64,000 nucleotides of DNA from Lytechinus pictus (Eukaryota; Echinodermata; Echinoidea; Temnopleuroida; Toxopneustidae): positions 19,242,001 through 19,306,000 of the forward strand of contig NW_026974140.1 of assembly GCF_037042905.1 (NCBI RefSeq). Reading direction: 5' to 3'. The stretch's first letter is position 1. Each line of letters opens with the position of its first letter. The notes under the pieces are model-generated. The model saw only the letters and a list, made by a program, of their open reading frames with translations, had not been told where the DNA came from and did no database searches. Made by a program: the position numbers and the translations under genes. Shown piece after piece: positions 34,906 to 47,583 of this stretch.

Positions 34906-35943
34906 GAGTTTGTTCGTTTTATGTGATATCGAGCGCCTTTGGAAAGTTGTTTCATGATTTTGCCCCCCAAATCTTAAAAAAAGGATCGACGCCCCTGTAT
35001 ATATATATATATATACATATAGTAAAAAAAATCTCTATTAATATACAAAAGTATTGGCCTCATCGCAATAAAAGGGTTAATACACGAGATTTTGAAATCA
35101 CACATAACATGCATAATTTGTGTTACTTTTTGCTTGTTTCTTTCTTTAATAAGTTTTTCAATCTCTCTCTATATATGTTTTAGAAAGATTATATGTTTAA
35201 ATTGATGTATATTTCTGTTATAATGAGATATGTTTAAGTGGACTTCAGGGAATGGTCGTACGCAGCAAGGGGGAAGGGGGAGGGGCACATTCGCGATCTG
35301 CTGTTGTGAAAAACATTTTTTTTCCTTAACATTTCATGAAAACTATGAAAAATGTGCAAATGTGAGATGTGCACCAAATTTTCGAGTCTTGCCCCCCCAC
35401 CCTGGAAATATTATCTGCGTGTGGTCATGCAAAATGGAATGACTGGAAATCCTACATTTTGAAAAGAGCATTTGACAGGGTCAGACTTTACCCCTTTTTC
35501 AACATTTTCTTTTATGGCGCTGGTGAAGTGCAAAAATATGTGCATTGCATTTGCCCGCAAAAAAAATGCTAGATGAAAAGGATTAAAAACTGCACAGATT
35601 TGATACAATTAAGATTGTGTTTTAAACAATTATAATAACAGATTTAGATAGTTTTTCTACATAATTATGCAACACACATAAAATATCATCATAAATTATA
35701 CTTTACAAGTTGTCTGGTGATATCGTGTTAGTAATGCTGAAAGTGGTTCTTTTCATCAGAGTGGAGTATGTTCCTTATGTTATCGGAATAGATTTTTCAA
35801 TTGCTGATATTGATTACAAAACAGAACTGAGATTCTTTATTAGTTTCATCTATGGTTTCATCCTGCTGGGGGAAAATCCCTACAGAGTAATTAACATTTA
35901 GCTGTATCTTTCATTGTTTTTGTATTCTTTCATCTTCTCTTAG
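34906..35943. other. Sequence upstream of the first visible TRMT9B exon
   Basis: Presumed intron or 5' flank. G-rich and C-rich patches (35266-35283, 35391-35399) with GAAAAATGTGCAAA-type strings look like decayed element ends. No exon found. Confidence 0.4.
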
Positions 35944-36239
35944 GATGTGGCAATGGCAAGTATCTAGGGATTAACAACCAAACCTTCAAGATTGGTTCAG
36001 ATTGTTGCATTAATCTGGTCGACATCTCAGCTAAGAGAGGCCATGAGGTTATGGTGTGTGATAATCTTCGTCTCCCGTATCGTAGCAACTGCTTTGATGC
36101 CGTCATCTCCATCGCTGTCGTCCACCATTTTGCCACGGTTGAGAGGCGCATCCAGGCCATTCAGGAGCTAGCAAGAATATGTCGACCAGGAGGGCTGGTC
36201 ATGATATATGTTTGGGCTCTGGAGCAAAAGCAGAGACAG
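35944..36239 (+). CDS. TRMT9B: TRMT9B exon A: methyltransferase core
   Basis: The acceptor TTCTCTTAG ends at 35943 and the donor GTAATT starts at 36240. The first two bases complete the Gly codon before CGNGKYLGI, so an upstream exon ending in G is required. Encodes the Rossmann core: SAM motif I, an acidic-loop equivalent ([10 protein letters not shown]), [21 protein letters not shown] and the RPGG-VMIYVWA strand. Ends on a codon boundary. Confidence 0.93.
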
Positions 36240-39200
36240 GTAATTCCCCCCCCCAAAAAAAAAAAAAGATAATAAAAAATGAATCAATCAAAACTTGTTT
36301 TTGTAAGAGGTAAAAGTTAGGATCTGTTGGTTATTTATTTTTTTCATCATTGTGATGTAAAAGCTCCTTGATCTATTTTTTGTGCATGTGGCAGGAACTC
36401 CTCTATATCATAGAGCCATGCTTTACACAATGGAGAACAAGAAACATTCATGAGCTAGCCATTTGTCATTTTTTTATTAAATGAAAACAATTAATAACAA
36501 ATGATGAATATTAGGATCAGTCAGCAGTGTCAGCACATATATCTGGGGGGGGGGTGGGGGTGTGATGTCAAATTCAAATTCAAATAAATTTCGATAGCTT
36601 TTACATTAATCTGTTGGGTTACAGCAAACAATTTTTTTTTGCCTACATGTTAATACTTAAGTCATATAGAAACTTTTCTTTCATGATAAATTGAAATGTG
36701 TTATGAGTATTTAAGCAATTACCTTAATACATTTCTCAAGATACCCAATTCATTATTATTTACATAGAAAAGTATAAACACTCCTCTTCAATCTTTATGT
36801 AAAAAATACATATGATACATTACTAGCTGCACTATGTAACCCCCTGACCCCCATACCACAACACACACCCCCACACACCTCTTTCTCTTTGTCTCCCTCA
36901 TACTTTATTTCAGTGGTGCACTTTTCATTATTTCTAGACGAACCTTCTTTTTTTTGTTTATATCTTGAAATCTTTCTGGCTTTTATTCCATGATCCTCCT
37001 GTCTTGATGATTTAGAGTTTGATTACTTTCAGTAAAGGTCTCATTAACCTTACTCTTATGCTTTCTTTAGCTTCATGGATTGCCAGAATGTCATGGTCCT
37101 TACTGATTCACATTAGGCGCCACTCTAAACCAAGACCCCGTTCCCATCTAAAGCCTAAAACTACTTAAGTGGAAACCAGTTTTAACTAGTAATGGGTTAA
37201 TGAGAACTATAATTGAACACACCCCAAACAGGAACAGATTTGCTTCCAGACAAAAACCTCACAGACATGTTCCAGATGCAGTAACAGTATGCATTGCTCA
37301 ACAAAGTCTTAATGTGGTGAAACATGATTAGGGAAACTCTTACAATTAAAACATTTATTTTCACTAAATCAGGGCAAGAATAAATACCAAAATAAGAATT
37401 GGCACTGTGGATTTGAGAATAATTGAAATTATTTCCAAGAAAATTTACCAAGGCACCCATGATCATGCACTGCTGGTGTAAGAAAAAAAAATTACACTGC
37501 TCTATCCCAACTGGTTTGAAAACAAACTTACTTCAGCAAATTAGAACACCTCGGGTATTTTGCGGATTTATTGATCTTATCCAAACGACTGTTGCTATAT
37601 CTTCTCTCAGCTCTGCTTTTCTATTATTTAATTTTGAGACGAGAAAGATAAGACGCACCCTCGGGGGAGAGGAGCCAGTCTGCTAACGATCAATACTAGT
37701 ATGTGCTTCAGAGGAAAGTGGCATTTACATTGAACATCAGCATATACATGAACTTGATGCATGCTTGTTTAGTTTCTGAAGTAAAGTAGAAGAATCGGGA
37801 TACGTGCTTGAGTTGGGCATACCATCAATCTAGGCTCTTTTAGCAAATCAAGGCATACAGGGATCGATAGGTCTAGGTGGTATGGAGAAGGATTCAGACT
37901 CTTGTTTATCACTTCCAGGCTGAGAGGCAATAGATAATCTTTGGGTAAGGCAGAGACTGGGTCTAAAATGGAAAAAAATATTCAGATTTGTAGTATAATC
38001 CCCTTAAATGCATGTTGCTTTAATAAATATTAGAGAATGAAACCCCAAGCTTCTATACCCGTCATCGGAAGAGGAAATACTTTTGATGCATCTTAGTAAA
38101 AGTCTGATGAAAAACAGACACAAACAATATCAAGCTTTGGTTTGATTTATGATTGTTTTGCTTGAAAAGAAATAAAATCATGGAGTACAAAGTTATAAAA
38201 AATCATTTGAAATACTTGAATTGAAAAAACCTTTGTGTTTGAAACTTGAATTCACTTGATCTCAGGGAATTTCCTCAAGTTCTAATTTTGACTTTCCATA
38301 TTTGTTTTTAACCGTAAAAAACTGTTTTTAGGTCTTTGCATGCAAATATATTTGCCAACTTCAGTCTTGGTAGTGAATGAGGGGCATTGCCAATGTTATA
38401 TCATTAATAATTTGTTGTACAGGCTTGTATCCTTTTGGCGTTTTATCTCTACAACCTTTTTCCCCTTTTCTTTTAGTTTAAACTTTCAAGAGGCGACGTT
38501 ATTGTTTTTTTTTTATCAATTCATTATTTCTTAAGTGACCTTTAGCCCAAACACCATTTGTGAGTATTTTGCAAAAGAGTTATTCTGGTACACAGTGATC
38601 TGAAAAGGTTCTCTTGATAGTATCACTCTCAAACACTCTCAAGCCTTGCCCTTTTCAAGCTCAATAAATTTGAAGGATACAACTTTTCAGATAAAATGAA
38701 ACCAGACCATTGATAGTTGATATTCTGTACATGCTGTCCCGTAATTCTTGAAGATTTGATCCAATCTATTGCAACAGTGATCAAATAACTTCAGCTTAAT
38801 CCAAGGAGACCGATTCTCCCACTTTGTAACCATCTAGAATGGCAGTTAGCTTTTATGTCTGCAAATTGGCAGAAGTTTGCCGCCTTGCTTGTTTTATGTT
38901 ACACATTCAGCGTTTCAAGAAAATGATAAAGTTAGGGATGCATTCAAGCAAGTCTTTAATGTTAGAATCACAAATATTGACCCAGAAATCAAAGGTCAAA
39001 TTCAACTCACTACAGCACTTTATACTTCGCACCAGGGATGTGACAATAATGATGTTGACATTATGGTATTACTTTCATATTTCTTTCAAAATGTATTTTT
39101 CTCTCTTGTAGTTTGATGCCCAAGATGTTTTAGTGCCTTGGCACCTCCAGCCCAAGAACACACGGACCAGGAGAAACAAAGGTAAATACCCAAAACCTCA

Positions 39201-42200
39201 TTTGTGTCTTTTAACACAAAGCTTCTAAGTAATCAATAATCAGACTAATTTTACAAATGATCATACACAATAATCATACTATCAATTTTAGAAATCAGTC
39301 CAGCTGCAATTGCTAAGGTTTATGTAAGAGGGCCCTGATCGTATGGGCCTTTTCATCACAGATTTTTTATGATCACCTACACTCAGATAAAAACTATAAC
39401 TAGCAGGGGCCTATAGCATATACATATGTATCTTGTTACTCTACCATCAATCATTATTACCATATTAACCTTACTCGAAAGTCAAAATCAATGATTTCAC
39501 TAAGTTACCATTAATAGTAGAATTTTGTGGAATAGTGCCCCAGTTCTTAAGCATTGGCTAAAATGAATATCAGGCAAGACTCATGTTGTTTCATTAATTA
39601 TTATATTCTTGTTATCTCCTCATCATGATGCTTATCTTAGGTTTGCTCAGAATGAAACCAAAAGTTATTTAAACTCTAAAGTAGGAGTTTATACCAGCGC
39701 TTCTCAACGGGCCCACTGGTGGGCCGCAAAGCTCTCACAGCTGTTGAGTTGAGTTCCAGGGGGAGAAAAAACAGTAGAAGAAAAACTATATTTTACAGAC
39801 TTGTTCGAACATGTTAAGTTTGATCTGTCTACATGTACGTGGGTCAAACAAAACTAAAGCACGCTTTAATAGATATCATGCATGTTGCAAAGCATGTATG
39901 CACACTATGATGGTTTCGATCTAACTTTGATGTGAACCTCATGTGTATGCATATTGTGTATTAAGGTAATCGTCGCCCATTTACAGGACAGTTGCAAATG
40001 CAGATTAGTTCTCAAACTGTTTGTTTCAAATGTGCTTCAGAGCTTTATGTTCAAATTTCATGAAACATTTTTCATCAAAATGGTTTTCTTAAAATTTTGG
40101 CTGGTGGGCCTCAAAAAAATCTGAGAGTCAAAGTGGTCCTCGAGTAAAAAAAGGTTGAGAAGCACTGGTTTAGACAGATAAACATTATCACTTGAAGAAT
40201 ATCATTGATATTATGAAGATGCTTATTGAAAATAATCATAGGACATTCATACTTTTTTTCATGTCATCATTTGAACCTATGCCAAAGTATGTATCGCCAT
40301 GATGGCACTCGGGGTCTGCTTCGTCAAGACCTTTCGGTCTTTTGCAGTCTCCCAAATTTCATTTTGTATTTATGTATGTTAAATTGCTTTGTTACCAATT
40401 ATGTACTTCTCTGATATTGTATCTTTTGTTTTTTATTGAATGGAATTTGAATAAATTGAATTGAAAAAAAATGCTTTATTTCTTTAACTTGCTGTAGAAC
40501 TTCATATGAAAATCACGCCATATTTTCATTATAAACAGTCATATTATGCTTCTTAGTCATGTTCTTAAAATACCTGTTGATTGAAGTGAGAGCTGCAGTG
40601 ATTTCTTCAAACTAGGAAGATGCTGCAAAATGGGAAGGCAATTACTATTTTCTCATTTATTCATTGATAACCTTCTGATTCTGCACAAAAGATAACGAGA
40701 CATAGTTCAGTCTTAACAACTTAATGGCCTGGGTGAAATAAGTATAGTTGAACATTCATATATTGTTATTTAATGAATTAATCTGAAGATTGTTAGATTG
40801 AACAGAACATTATATCTTCTAAAGAGGTCTCTCATAGTAATTCTAGAGTTGTTTTGATAAAGAAGCACCATCAATCTTCTTTCATGTGGCAAGGAGAAAA
40901 CGTGACATTATGCAGCAAAAATGATTAAAACAAATAATTAAAAACAAGAGTGATCTAAAGGTTCAAAAGTTACATCCATGCAGTTGTTAGTCATTAATGA
41001 GTGTACTCTTTCATATGACACCTAATCTTTAGTGATGGCTAACTGGTGAGTGCATCTACATGGGGCTTAAATACGAGCTAGTTTTAAACCTCAAATAACT
41101 CTTTGGCAACATCATGTGACATGTTGTTTGTCATCCTAGTGGTAGATGTTTGTCTTGTATTATCATGCAAATAATATTCTAGATGTAAACGATACCCTTT
41201 GAAAAAAGACAAGTTAAGAGATAGATGAGAGATTTAAACAGGCTTCTTGGACACAAGAGGTTTTACCTTCAAGAGATAAAACCAAGTTTGTAAATAGAAC
41301 TTAATCAACATCCTTTGCCTGAGAGTTTAGAAAAGAGCAAAAAGGTTTCCATATCAACATATACATGTATATGGAGGCTAAGGATTGACACACACAGTCA
41401 TCTTAATTATTTGTCTTTAAAGTTCCCAGAAATCAGAAATCACAAGTTTGATGTAAAAAAAATGTTTTTTTTGTTATTGTGGGTGTAGCCATACAAGTCC
41501 AGGCCACAGCAGAAAACATGTAGGCTTATCCTGTAAACATCCTATTATTTATTTTAGTCTTATATTCTCCAATAAGTTGCTTTGGTCGAAATGCCAAATA
41601 AATGATGACAATAATTAAAATAACTAGATGGATCTTTTTTAAGACAATATCTTGCTGTTTTTGATCAGATTCATGTCAGTTTTCCTTTTCTCTCACTATT
41701 AGTCTGTACCTTTAAAATAGAATCCCATCATACAAGTATCATTCAAGTATTTTTAGGGATTTTTTTTGTAATTTACTGGTACTTGTGTGATACAGTGGGT
41801 AGTAATCTCAAAGGTCAAATATATCATTTCTATGACATTTTTTAACCCTTACTTGAGTAGGAGAGATGAGGTTTTTGTGGTTACATTGCTTCCTCATACA
41901 CTGAATAAATCTTATCCTATCTAAATCTAGCACAAATTTGATTAAACTTACCTCGAAAGTCTCTGTTACACGCCTCCAGAGGAGACATTCATTCAAATCA
42001 GAGTTAAAAAACATATCTCTTCAGTTAACAAAGTGATGTAAATAAAGAATTGAAGAGAAATAGCCAGCACAGGTGAATATACCTAATTAATGTAAAAGCT
42101 GTGTTAGACAAATTTATTTATGTAAGATTAATATTCTCTGTGGATTTTTTCCCGGCCAGACAGTGTTGTATTATGTAACATCACCGGCACCTTGAGAAAC

Positions 42201-45054
42201 CCTCAAGCATCATATGAAAAATGATCATCCGTAGTCCGCTTGAAATATCTCTCTTATGAAATCTAATTGAAACTCATGGCGATGCAAATACCATTTTGTA
42301 ATAATAACTGTAATGCACTGATGTGATCCACATTTTGAAATAGTGATTATGCAGTGTTTAAAAAAAATATCTAAAAATGATTGCTTTGTTATCATAATGT
42401 TAACACAAATAAGTGGTAAATGCTTGTTGCGATTAGATTCTCTTCTTTCATGTAGGGGAATGAGTTTTAGTTAGGCTTGTATTTCAATGAATATTTTAAA
42501 ATGATTTTTTTTTGCTTGAAAAGTAGTGATCATGGACAAGCAAGCATTATGTAATTAGTGATTGATCATAGATTGATTTTAACAATTGATTACACATCAT
42601 TGACAATGCAATCAATCATGAAAATTGGTCCTATAGTTGATGTTGTGGTACGGGAACCCTCTCAGGATAAGACTCAATCAAGAAATCTAATTGAGTTTGG
42701 AGCAAACTGCAAGCACTTGCTAATTAGGAATAGAAGTTGATTGCTACTTTGTCTGGCTATTGGAAAGTTGATCATTGAAATATACCTCAAGGGAACCTTC
42801 ATTAGTAGAAGACTCACTTTGCTTCAGATAGTCACAGACATTTAGCATTACTATGCTAAACTTGTATCTTGTTGGACAGTTCTGCAACAGTCATGTTGTG
42901 TTTAACACATTGAATGATTGAAACTTGTTGAACCTCATCAAGGAAGCAAATATGTAACAATTTAGAAAATTGGAGTTGTCCAAATTATTTATTCAGAATT
43001 TTATCACTGAATAATTTCTTGTTAGTATTTACAAACATATTTGCATTTATGTACTTCACTGATGTTGATCAATGTATGAAAGAAATGAAGAACATTTTTG
43101 TTCTTAGTTATTGATGATGATCATCATCATTATCATCGCCATTACATGTGTACTTTCATGGTAGCATGATCTTGCCATCTTTATTTATTTATGAAATATA
43201 AGAATTAATAGATTTATATTTCATTTATTATTTGGTCACTTTGCCACAGGTAAACAGAACAGGGAGATACATAAACATAACAGTAGCAGTTCAGCCAGTG
43301 AAGATGATGATGATAAGCAGAAGTTAGGCAAGAAACCAAACAAAGCATTCAACGGGAAATTGGAGAGCAAACTATCCAAGATGAAACTCCATCCAGCCAT
43401 TCCATCAGTCCAGAATGGTGGTTTAAGATCTAGGAAGGCTAAAACACTCCAGAGACATACTACTGAAAGAGACTGGTTTCGGGAGAAGTTCTCAAGTCGT
43501 AGGGACCAACTGAAATCAGATGAAACCAGGGTACTGCGGAAGTGCTACAGCTGTGAGGAGAGTGTGGTCCTGAGTGCTAAACCAAGGACTGCTAAGACTA
43601 GGTGCCAGTCAGATAGCGGGGTGAGTAGACGATTGATCAGCAGAAGCAGCAGTGTGGAAGAAGGAGAGCGAGGAGGGACTATGTGGGATGGTTTCCTACA
43701 GGTTTATCCAGCTTCTTTCTCTCCTACATCCCCATTCAAGAGTGAAGATGACATTACACAAGGTGATGTCAATAGTGTCTTTGGAGATGATGATGATGAC
43801 ATTGATGAGGACACCAAGAACCAATGGTGTATCATCAATAAAGATGGTTCGATGAGTACTGCAACCGGTCGATCCTTAAAGAAAAGACAGTCCCGGTCTC
43901 ACCTTTTACTAAATGGCTCAAACAGCTGTGACAGTATTCTACCTAAAAGCTCAAAATCACTCAGAAGTGTTAAAAAGCGAACTTCACCACTGTTAAGCTC
44001 TCAATCGTTGGATGAAAGAGATTTTGAAAGAAGCAATTCACCCAGAACTTCCTTAGAAAAATTTGGTGCTAATAGGAGAAATTTGTCTTCTTTTTCACAC
44101 AACTCAGAAGGTGCAATAGATGTTAAAAACCTCAGAGGAAATGACTTGAAAGCTTCTACGTGGAGCAGTGATACCTCAGGGTTTGTAAGTAATGGTAGCG
44201 TCAATGGAGAATGCTCAGAGGCCACAAAGAAGTTGCTCAATTGGCGAAAGCAACAGTTGAAACTGAATCTGCGTCCTGATGAGCCCAAAGAGAGGAGCTA
44301 CAGCTCATGGAATGGGGTCATCACAAAATCTTTAGAACTCCTGTATAAATCAGAAGGAAAGACTAAGAAAAAGTCTGTGGTTGGATTGAACTTGGCAACA
44401 GCAAAGAGAGAGATCTTCAAGCCTTTCAAAGGAAGGAGTCGTCTTTCACAGTCTGGATCTGAACGAGATCTTGAATCATCTTTTGATTCAGTATCCTCTT
44501 CGGATGAAAGTCTAACAACCTACCCAATCAATCCTACTAAACAATCTCAACTGAACAAAGATCAGTCACCTGCATCTGACTTGAGAACTCGATCCCATTC
44601 TCTTTCTATGCTTGAGAAACTGATGCCCAAAGATTTTAGATTCCCTGAAAGCCCTTTGGCATTATCAAGGAAACCTTCCTCCGATAGTCTTTCCTACAAC
44701 CAGGATCGGCCAGGAGATGATCCTGGATGGCATTCCAAGAATGGTGTCACCCCCAGAAGTGTTCTTGGTAGTCGTCAACCAGCCAGTAACCCAAACCTAA
44801 GGTCAATTTACCAGCAAGATACAAGCAATAGTGATGTATCATTTGGCCAGGACAAGAAGAAAGAAGATAAGACTGACCTCAAGAACCCTCCGGATGATGC
44901 TTCCCTTTACCTTCGATACTACCATGTATTCAAAGAGGGTGAATTAACTGACTTGATTGAAAGAAACATTGAGAATCTTCATATTGTGAAGAGCTACTAC
45001 GACCATGCCAATTGGTGTGTAGTTGCTGAGAAGGTGGAGGTTTGGAGGATATGA
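35944..45054 (+). CDS. TRMT9B: TRMT9B-like tRNA methyltransferase (partial, 5' exon missing)
   Basis: SAM-dependent methyltransferase of the TRM9/ALKBH8 family. In yeast Trm9 and animal ALKBH8 this domain completes carboxymethyl-type wobble uridines. TRMT9B is an animal paralogue linked to growth control. Three exons join in phase: 35944-36239, 39112-39181, 43250-45054, giving about 723 residues. Visible in order are SAM motif [54 protein letters not shown], a Ser/Arg-rich stretch of roughly 550 residues, and the C-terminal [19 protein letters not shown] block. The short join between the core and QDVLVPW, the CDNL sequence and the long tail favour TRMT9B over ALKBH8; no AlkB domain is seen. 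The N-terminal exon (before GCG) is not found in the window. Confidence 0.87.
39112..39181 (+). CDS. TRMT9B: TRMT9B exon B: QDVLVPW linker
   Basis: A 70-nt exon between acceptor CTCTTGTAG and donor GTAAAT. Encodes [16 protein letters not shown] and basic residues, the family's conserved segment after the methyltransferase core. It enters in phase 0 and leaves one base, which exon C completes as Gly. Confidence 0.9.
39695..40167. mobile_element. 473-bp hAT-Charlie-like element in TRMT9B intron
   Basis: Left end CAGCGCTTCTCAACGGG and right end (inverse) CAGTGCTTCTCAACCTTTTT, the classic hAT/Charlie terminal sequence. The flanking octamers GTTTATAC (39687-39694) and GTTTAGAC (40168-40175) match at 7 of 8 positions. 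Internal sequence is non-coding, so it is a non-autonomous copy. Confidence 0.85.
40270..40470 (+). repeat. Probable LINE 3' end in TRMT9B intron
   Basis: CAAGACCTTTCGGTCTTTTG hairpin-like sequence (near 40325-40345) is followed by a T-rich stretch and TTGAATGGAATTTGAATAAA, ATTGAATTGAA tail repeats and an A-run at 40463-40471. This is the look of a truncated retroposon 3' end on the plus strand. No coding remnant identified. Confidence 0.4.
40472..43249 (+). other. Remainder of TRMT9B intron
   Basis: No further exon needed, because exons B and C join in phase. A segment at about 41800-42050 (GTTACATTGCTTCC near 41879, CTTACCTCGAAAG at 41949) may be a low-copy repeat. A perfect GATGATGATCATCATC palindrome lies near 43115. 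Otherwise A+T-rich. Confidence 0.5.
43250..45054 (+). CDS. TRMT9B: TRMT9B exon C: disordered tail and C-terminal block
   Basis: Acceptor TTTGCCACAG, then an open frame of 600 codons to TGA at 45052-45054. Begins with a basic/Asp-rich stretch (SEDDDDK). Long Ser/Arg/Lys-rich segments follow with repeated Arg-x-x-Ser contexts ([28 protein letters not shown]), candidate basophilic-kinase and 14-3-3 sites; human TRM9L is phospho-regulated, so this is a reasonable inference. The last 50 residues ([26 protein letters not shown]) are the conserved family terminus. An Asp-rich run ([11 protein letters not shown]) lies in the first third. Longer than the human tail. Confidence 0.93.
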
Positions 45055-45710
45055 CGGGACAACTGTGCAACAGATTTTATAATATTTTATACAGAGATAT
45101 ATAGCCTGATAAATGGTATTTCAAATCAAAAGTGATATTAAATTATTTTTGTGTCATAGAATAAGTGCCCTTGTGTATTCATATTGTCCACTGAATCAAA
45201 ACAAAATCATTATTTTTGTAAAGTAATTAACAGAAAACATTAAGATGTGTCTGCTGCCCTCTATTTTTAGTATTGTATTGAATTGTGTTATAGGAGATGA
45301 CTAGAGATATTCCTACCTCGTTTTTATTATTTTATCATATTAAGATTTGAAGTCAATGTACTTTTAGAAACCATTATATTCCATTAATTTTAAAAGTAAT
45401 AGTTGTGGGCCTTTTCTGGATATAAAGGTTATTATTTTTAATGCTCGAGGTAGATGCTGATTCAAAGTTAGAATGTAGAAAGTATTCTTCATTTATGGAT
45501 TCTATTCTTATGTACGTGTTCTATACTTTGCTAAAGAACAGTAAGTTTAGCATAAGGACCCACATTCATAGATTCTCTGTGTTTTGCATGCATGTTCTAC
45601 ATGACTATAGAATGATGATACATTGAGAATAATGAATGAACCATATTTGCATGTGCCCTTACAAAATGCAATTCCTTCTTTTTGTATAATAAAACTATGC
45701 ATGAATAATG
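45055..45710 (+). other. TRMT9B 3' UTR (probable)
   Basis: Follows the TGA stop. The first canonical AATAAA on the plus strand that I see lies at 45688-45693, about 635 bases downstream; later AATAAA hexamers (such as 46035) are alternatives. The true cleavage site cannot be read from sequence alone. Confidence 0.5.
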
Positions 45711-46159
45711 CAAAGCATTCCTGTTTGAATGCATTGACTTAAAGAAAATACATGTGTGATTTTAATTTGATACTCATTCCTCAGTAATGCAGTATATTTA
45801 CTTGTATTAAGTCGAGAGAGTCCATTCAAGATGTAGTAACCATATGCAATCATTGGCCAGTGTTGAGATCCAGTTCACCAAAATTCAAGAAGATAAATGC
45901 AGAGCCCGACCTTTCCATCCCTAACATCATGCAAATTTCTGATTTTATTCAATATCATATATATGCAAAATGTAAAGTGTAATTTTGGAAGTCAAGTCTA
46001 AACTTCTTGTGGATAAAATGAAATTTCCAAGAAAAATAAATAGAGGATTCATCACCTCAGTCAATTCAATCAATTTGTTTTATACAATAATGTAAATACC
46101 CTTAGTTTAGATGATCAGGGTGCCCCTTAATGCAGAAGCTTCATGAGATGGTATACATA

Positions 46160-46315
46160 CCCAGACAGAATATTTGAAATATATAAATAGATGAATGAAT
46201 GAATATATGACTCAATGAATTAATAAATGATAAAATAAATAAATGAATGAATAGATGAATAAATAAATAAATAAGTATATAAATGAATAAATAGATTAGA
46301 AAATAAATAATTTAT
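46160..46315. repeat. AATA/AATGAATA tetranucleotide repeat
   Basis: Interrupted arrays of AAATAAATAAATG and GAATGAATAGATGAAT units, a degenerate tetranucleotide microsatellite in the region between the convergent genes. The sequence on either side to 47178 shows nothing else recognised. Confidence 0.8.
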
Positions 46316-47178
46316 ACTTTCTTATTACATTTGTAATCCTTTGAAAGATTTACAGTTGATCCATTATTTTACTGTGATAGTTCTAGCTCTACGGAAGTAG
46401 GTCTTGATTTTTTAAACTAAAATGTTTATCTTTTCGTATGCAATTTCTCATGATTTGATCTTCAAACTGTAAAAAGAAAATTGAATCAATGCAATCAAGG
46501 ATGTTTTTGATATTGCTATCTGTCCATGATTATCAATCACTATGTGAATATGAAAAAATTGTTTGCTTTTGTATCAGAGAAAACAATCATTTTCTTTTCA
46601 TTTTCTGTAACTCATGAATACTTTTGCTTGTCATTGTCAGTTTTAATTATTTGTGAAATGGTTATTCCAGCTTATGACATGCTGTTATAACGCAAATGCA
46701 GTAGATGGATGCTTATGTGTCACAAGTAATTTTGATATGAACACTCAAGTTTTTCTCATGTGCAAATATTCACTCAGTAGGTAATCTATTTTGTACTTTT
46801 ATTCTCTTGTGAAGTGTTTTTTAAAGAAAGGGTATTCTACATGTATGTGAAGTTGAATATCTAGACTGATTATCTTTGAATGATTCAATGAACTTTGATG
46901 TCTGATGATAGTCTTGCAAAATGCTTTTTAAAGTTATATGTATTTCCTTTTTCTATTCCAGTTATTTAAGTGATTTAGTATATGTAAAATGATGTATTAG
47001 ATTCTTGCTCTTTACCAGTACCATCTTGTGATATTGTATGAAAAATTTTCTTCTCTATCTTGCTTTTAAGTGCTTATATGTATTTTTCTTTCTCAATATA
47101 TTGGGCAATCTGGTAAAAATTTGATTAAAACAATATGTGTATTCAATTGTTCTATAAAGACCAGTACTGACCAGACAG

Positions 47179-47575
47179 CCCGGGGGGGGGGGGCACTTCC
47201 ATTGACGAGTGGATACCATGCGCAACCAAAAAAACATGTTAAAAGGATGTCTTTTTCAAGATAGGGCACGTTACGTACATAACGTAATAAGGTTGTCAAA
47301 AACACTAAAATAATGAAAAAAGGGTATCTACTTCCGTGACATATAACAATTAAAATATCGCTGTCCCGGGATCGCTGTACTTGTTTAGGGGTTCAAATAC
47401 TTGCCAAGAGTATTGTTTTGCTTCCAATACTTATTAAAGGTAGGGTTTCACACACCAATACTTGTTAAGGTTGCATTTTCAGAATATGGAAAATACGTGT
47501 TTAGGGTGCTTTTCGAGACCCCATGGTCGCGCATGGTATCCACTCATCAATGGAAGTGCCCCCCCCCCCCCCGGG
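47179..47575. mobile_element. 397-bp element with CCCGGG ends and 8-bp TSD
   Basis: Both ends read CCCGGG, poly-G, then CACTTCCATTGA-GAGTGGAT and CCATGCGC in inverted orientation, about 45 bp with few differences. The flanks CCAGACAG (47171-47178) and CCAGACAA (47576-47583) match at 7 of 8, consistent with hAT-like (or P-like) insertion. The interior has repeated CAATACTTGTTA-type strings but no ORF. Confidence 0.8.
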
Positions 47576-47583
47576 CCAGACAA

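Noticed and set aside
38839-39116. Overlapping plus-strand frames just before TRMT9B exon B
   Set aside because: They run across the exon B acceptor in the wrong frame, and exons A and B already join in phase.
35944-45054. ALKBH8 as the identity of the methyltransferase gene
   Set aside because: The CDNLRLP sequence, the short join to QDVLVPW and the very long Ser-rich tail fit TRMT9B; no AlkB dioxygenase exon is present in the window.
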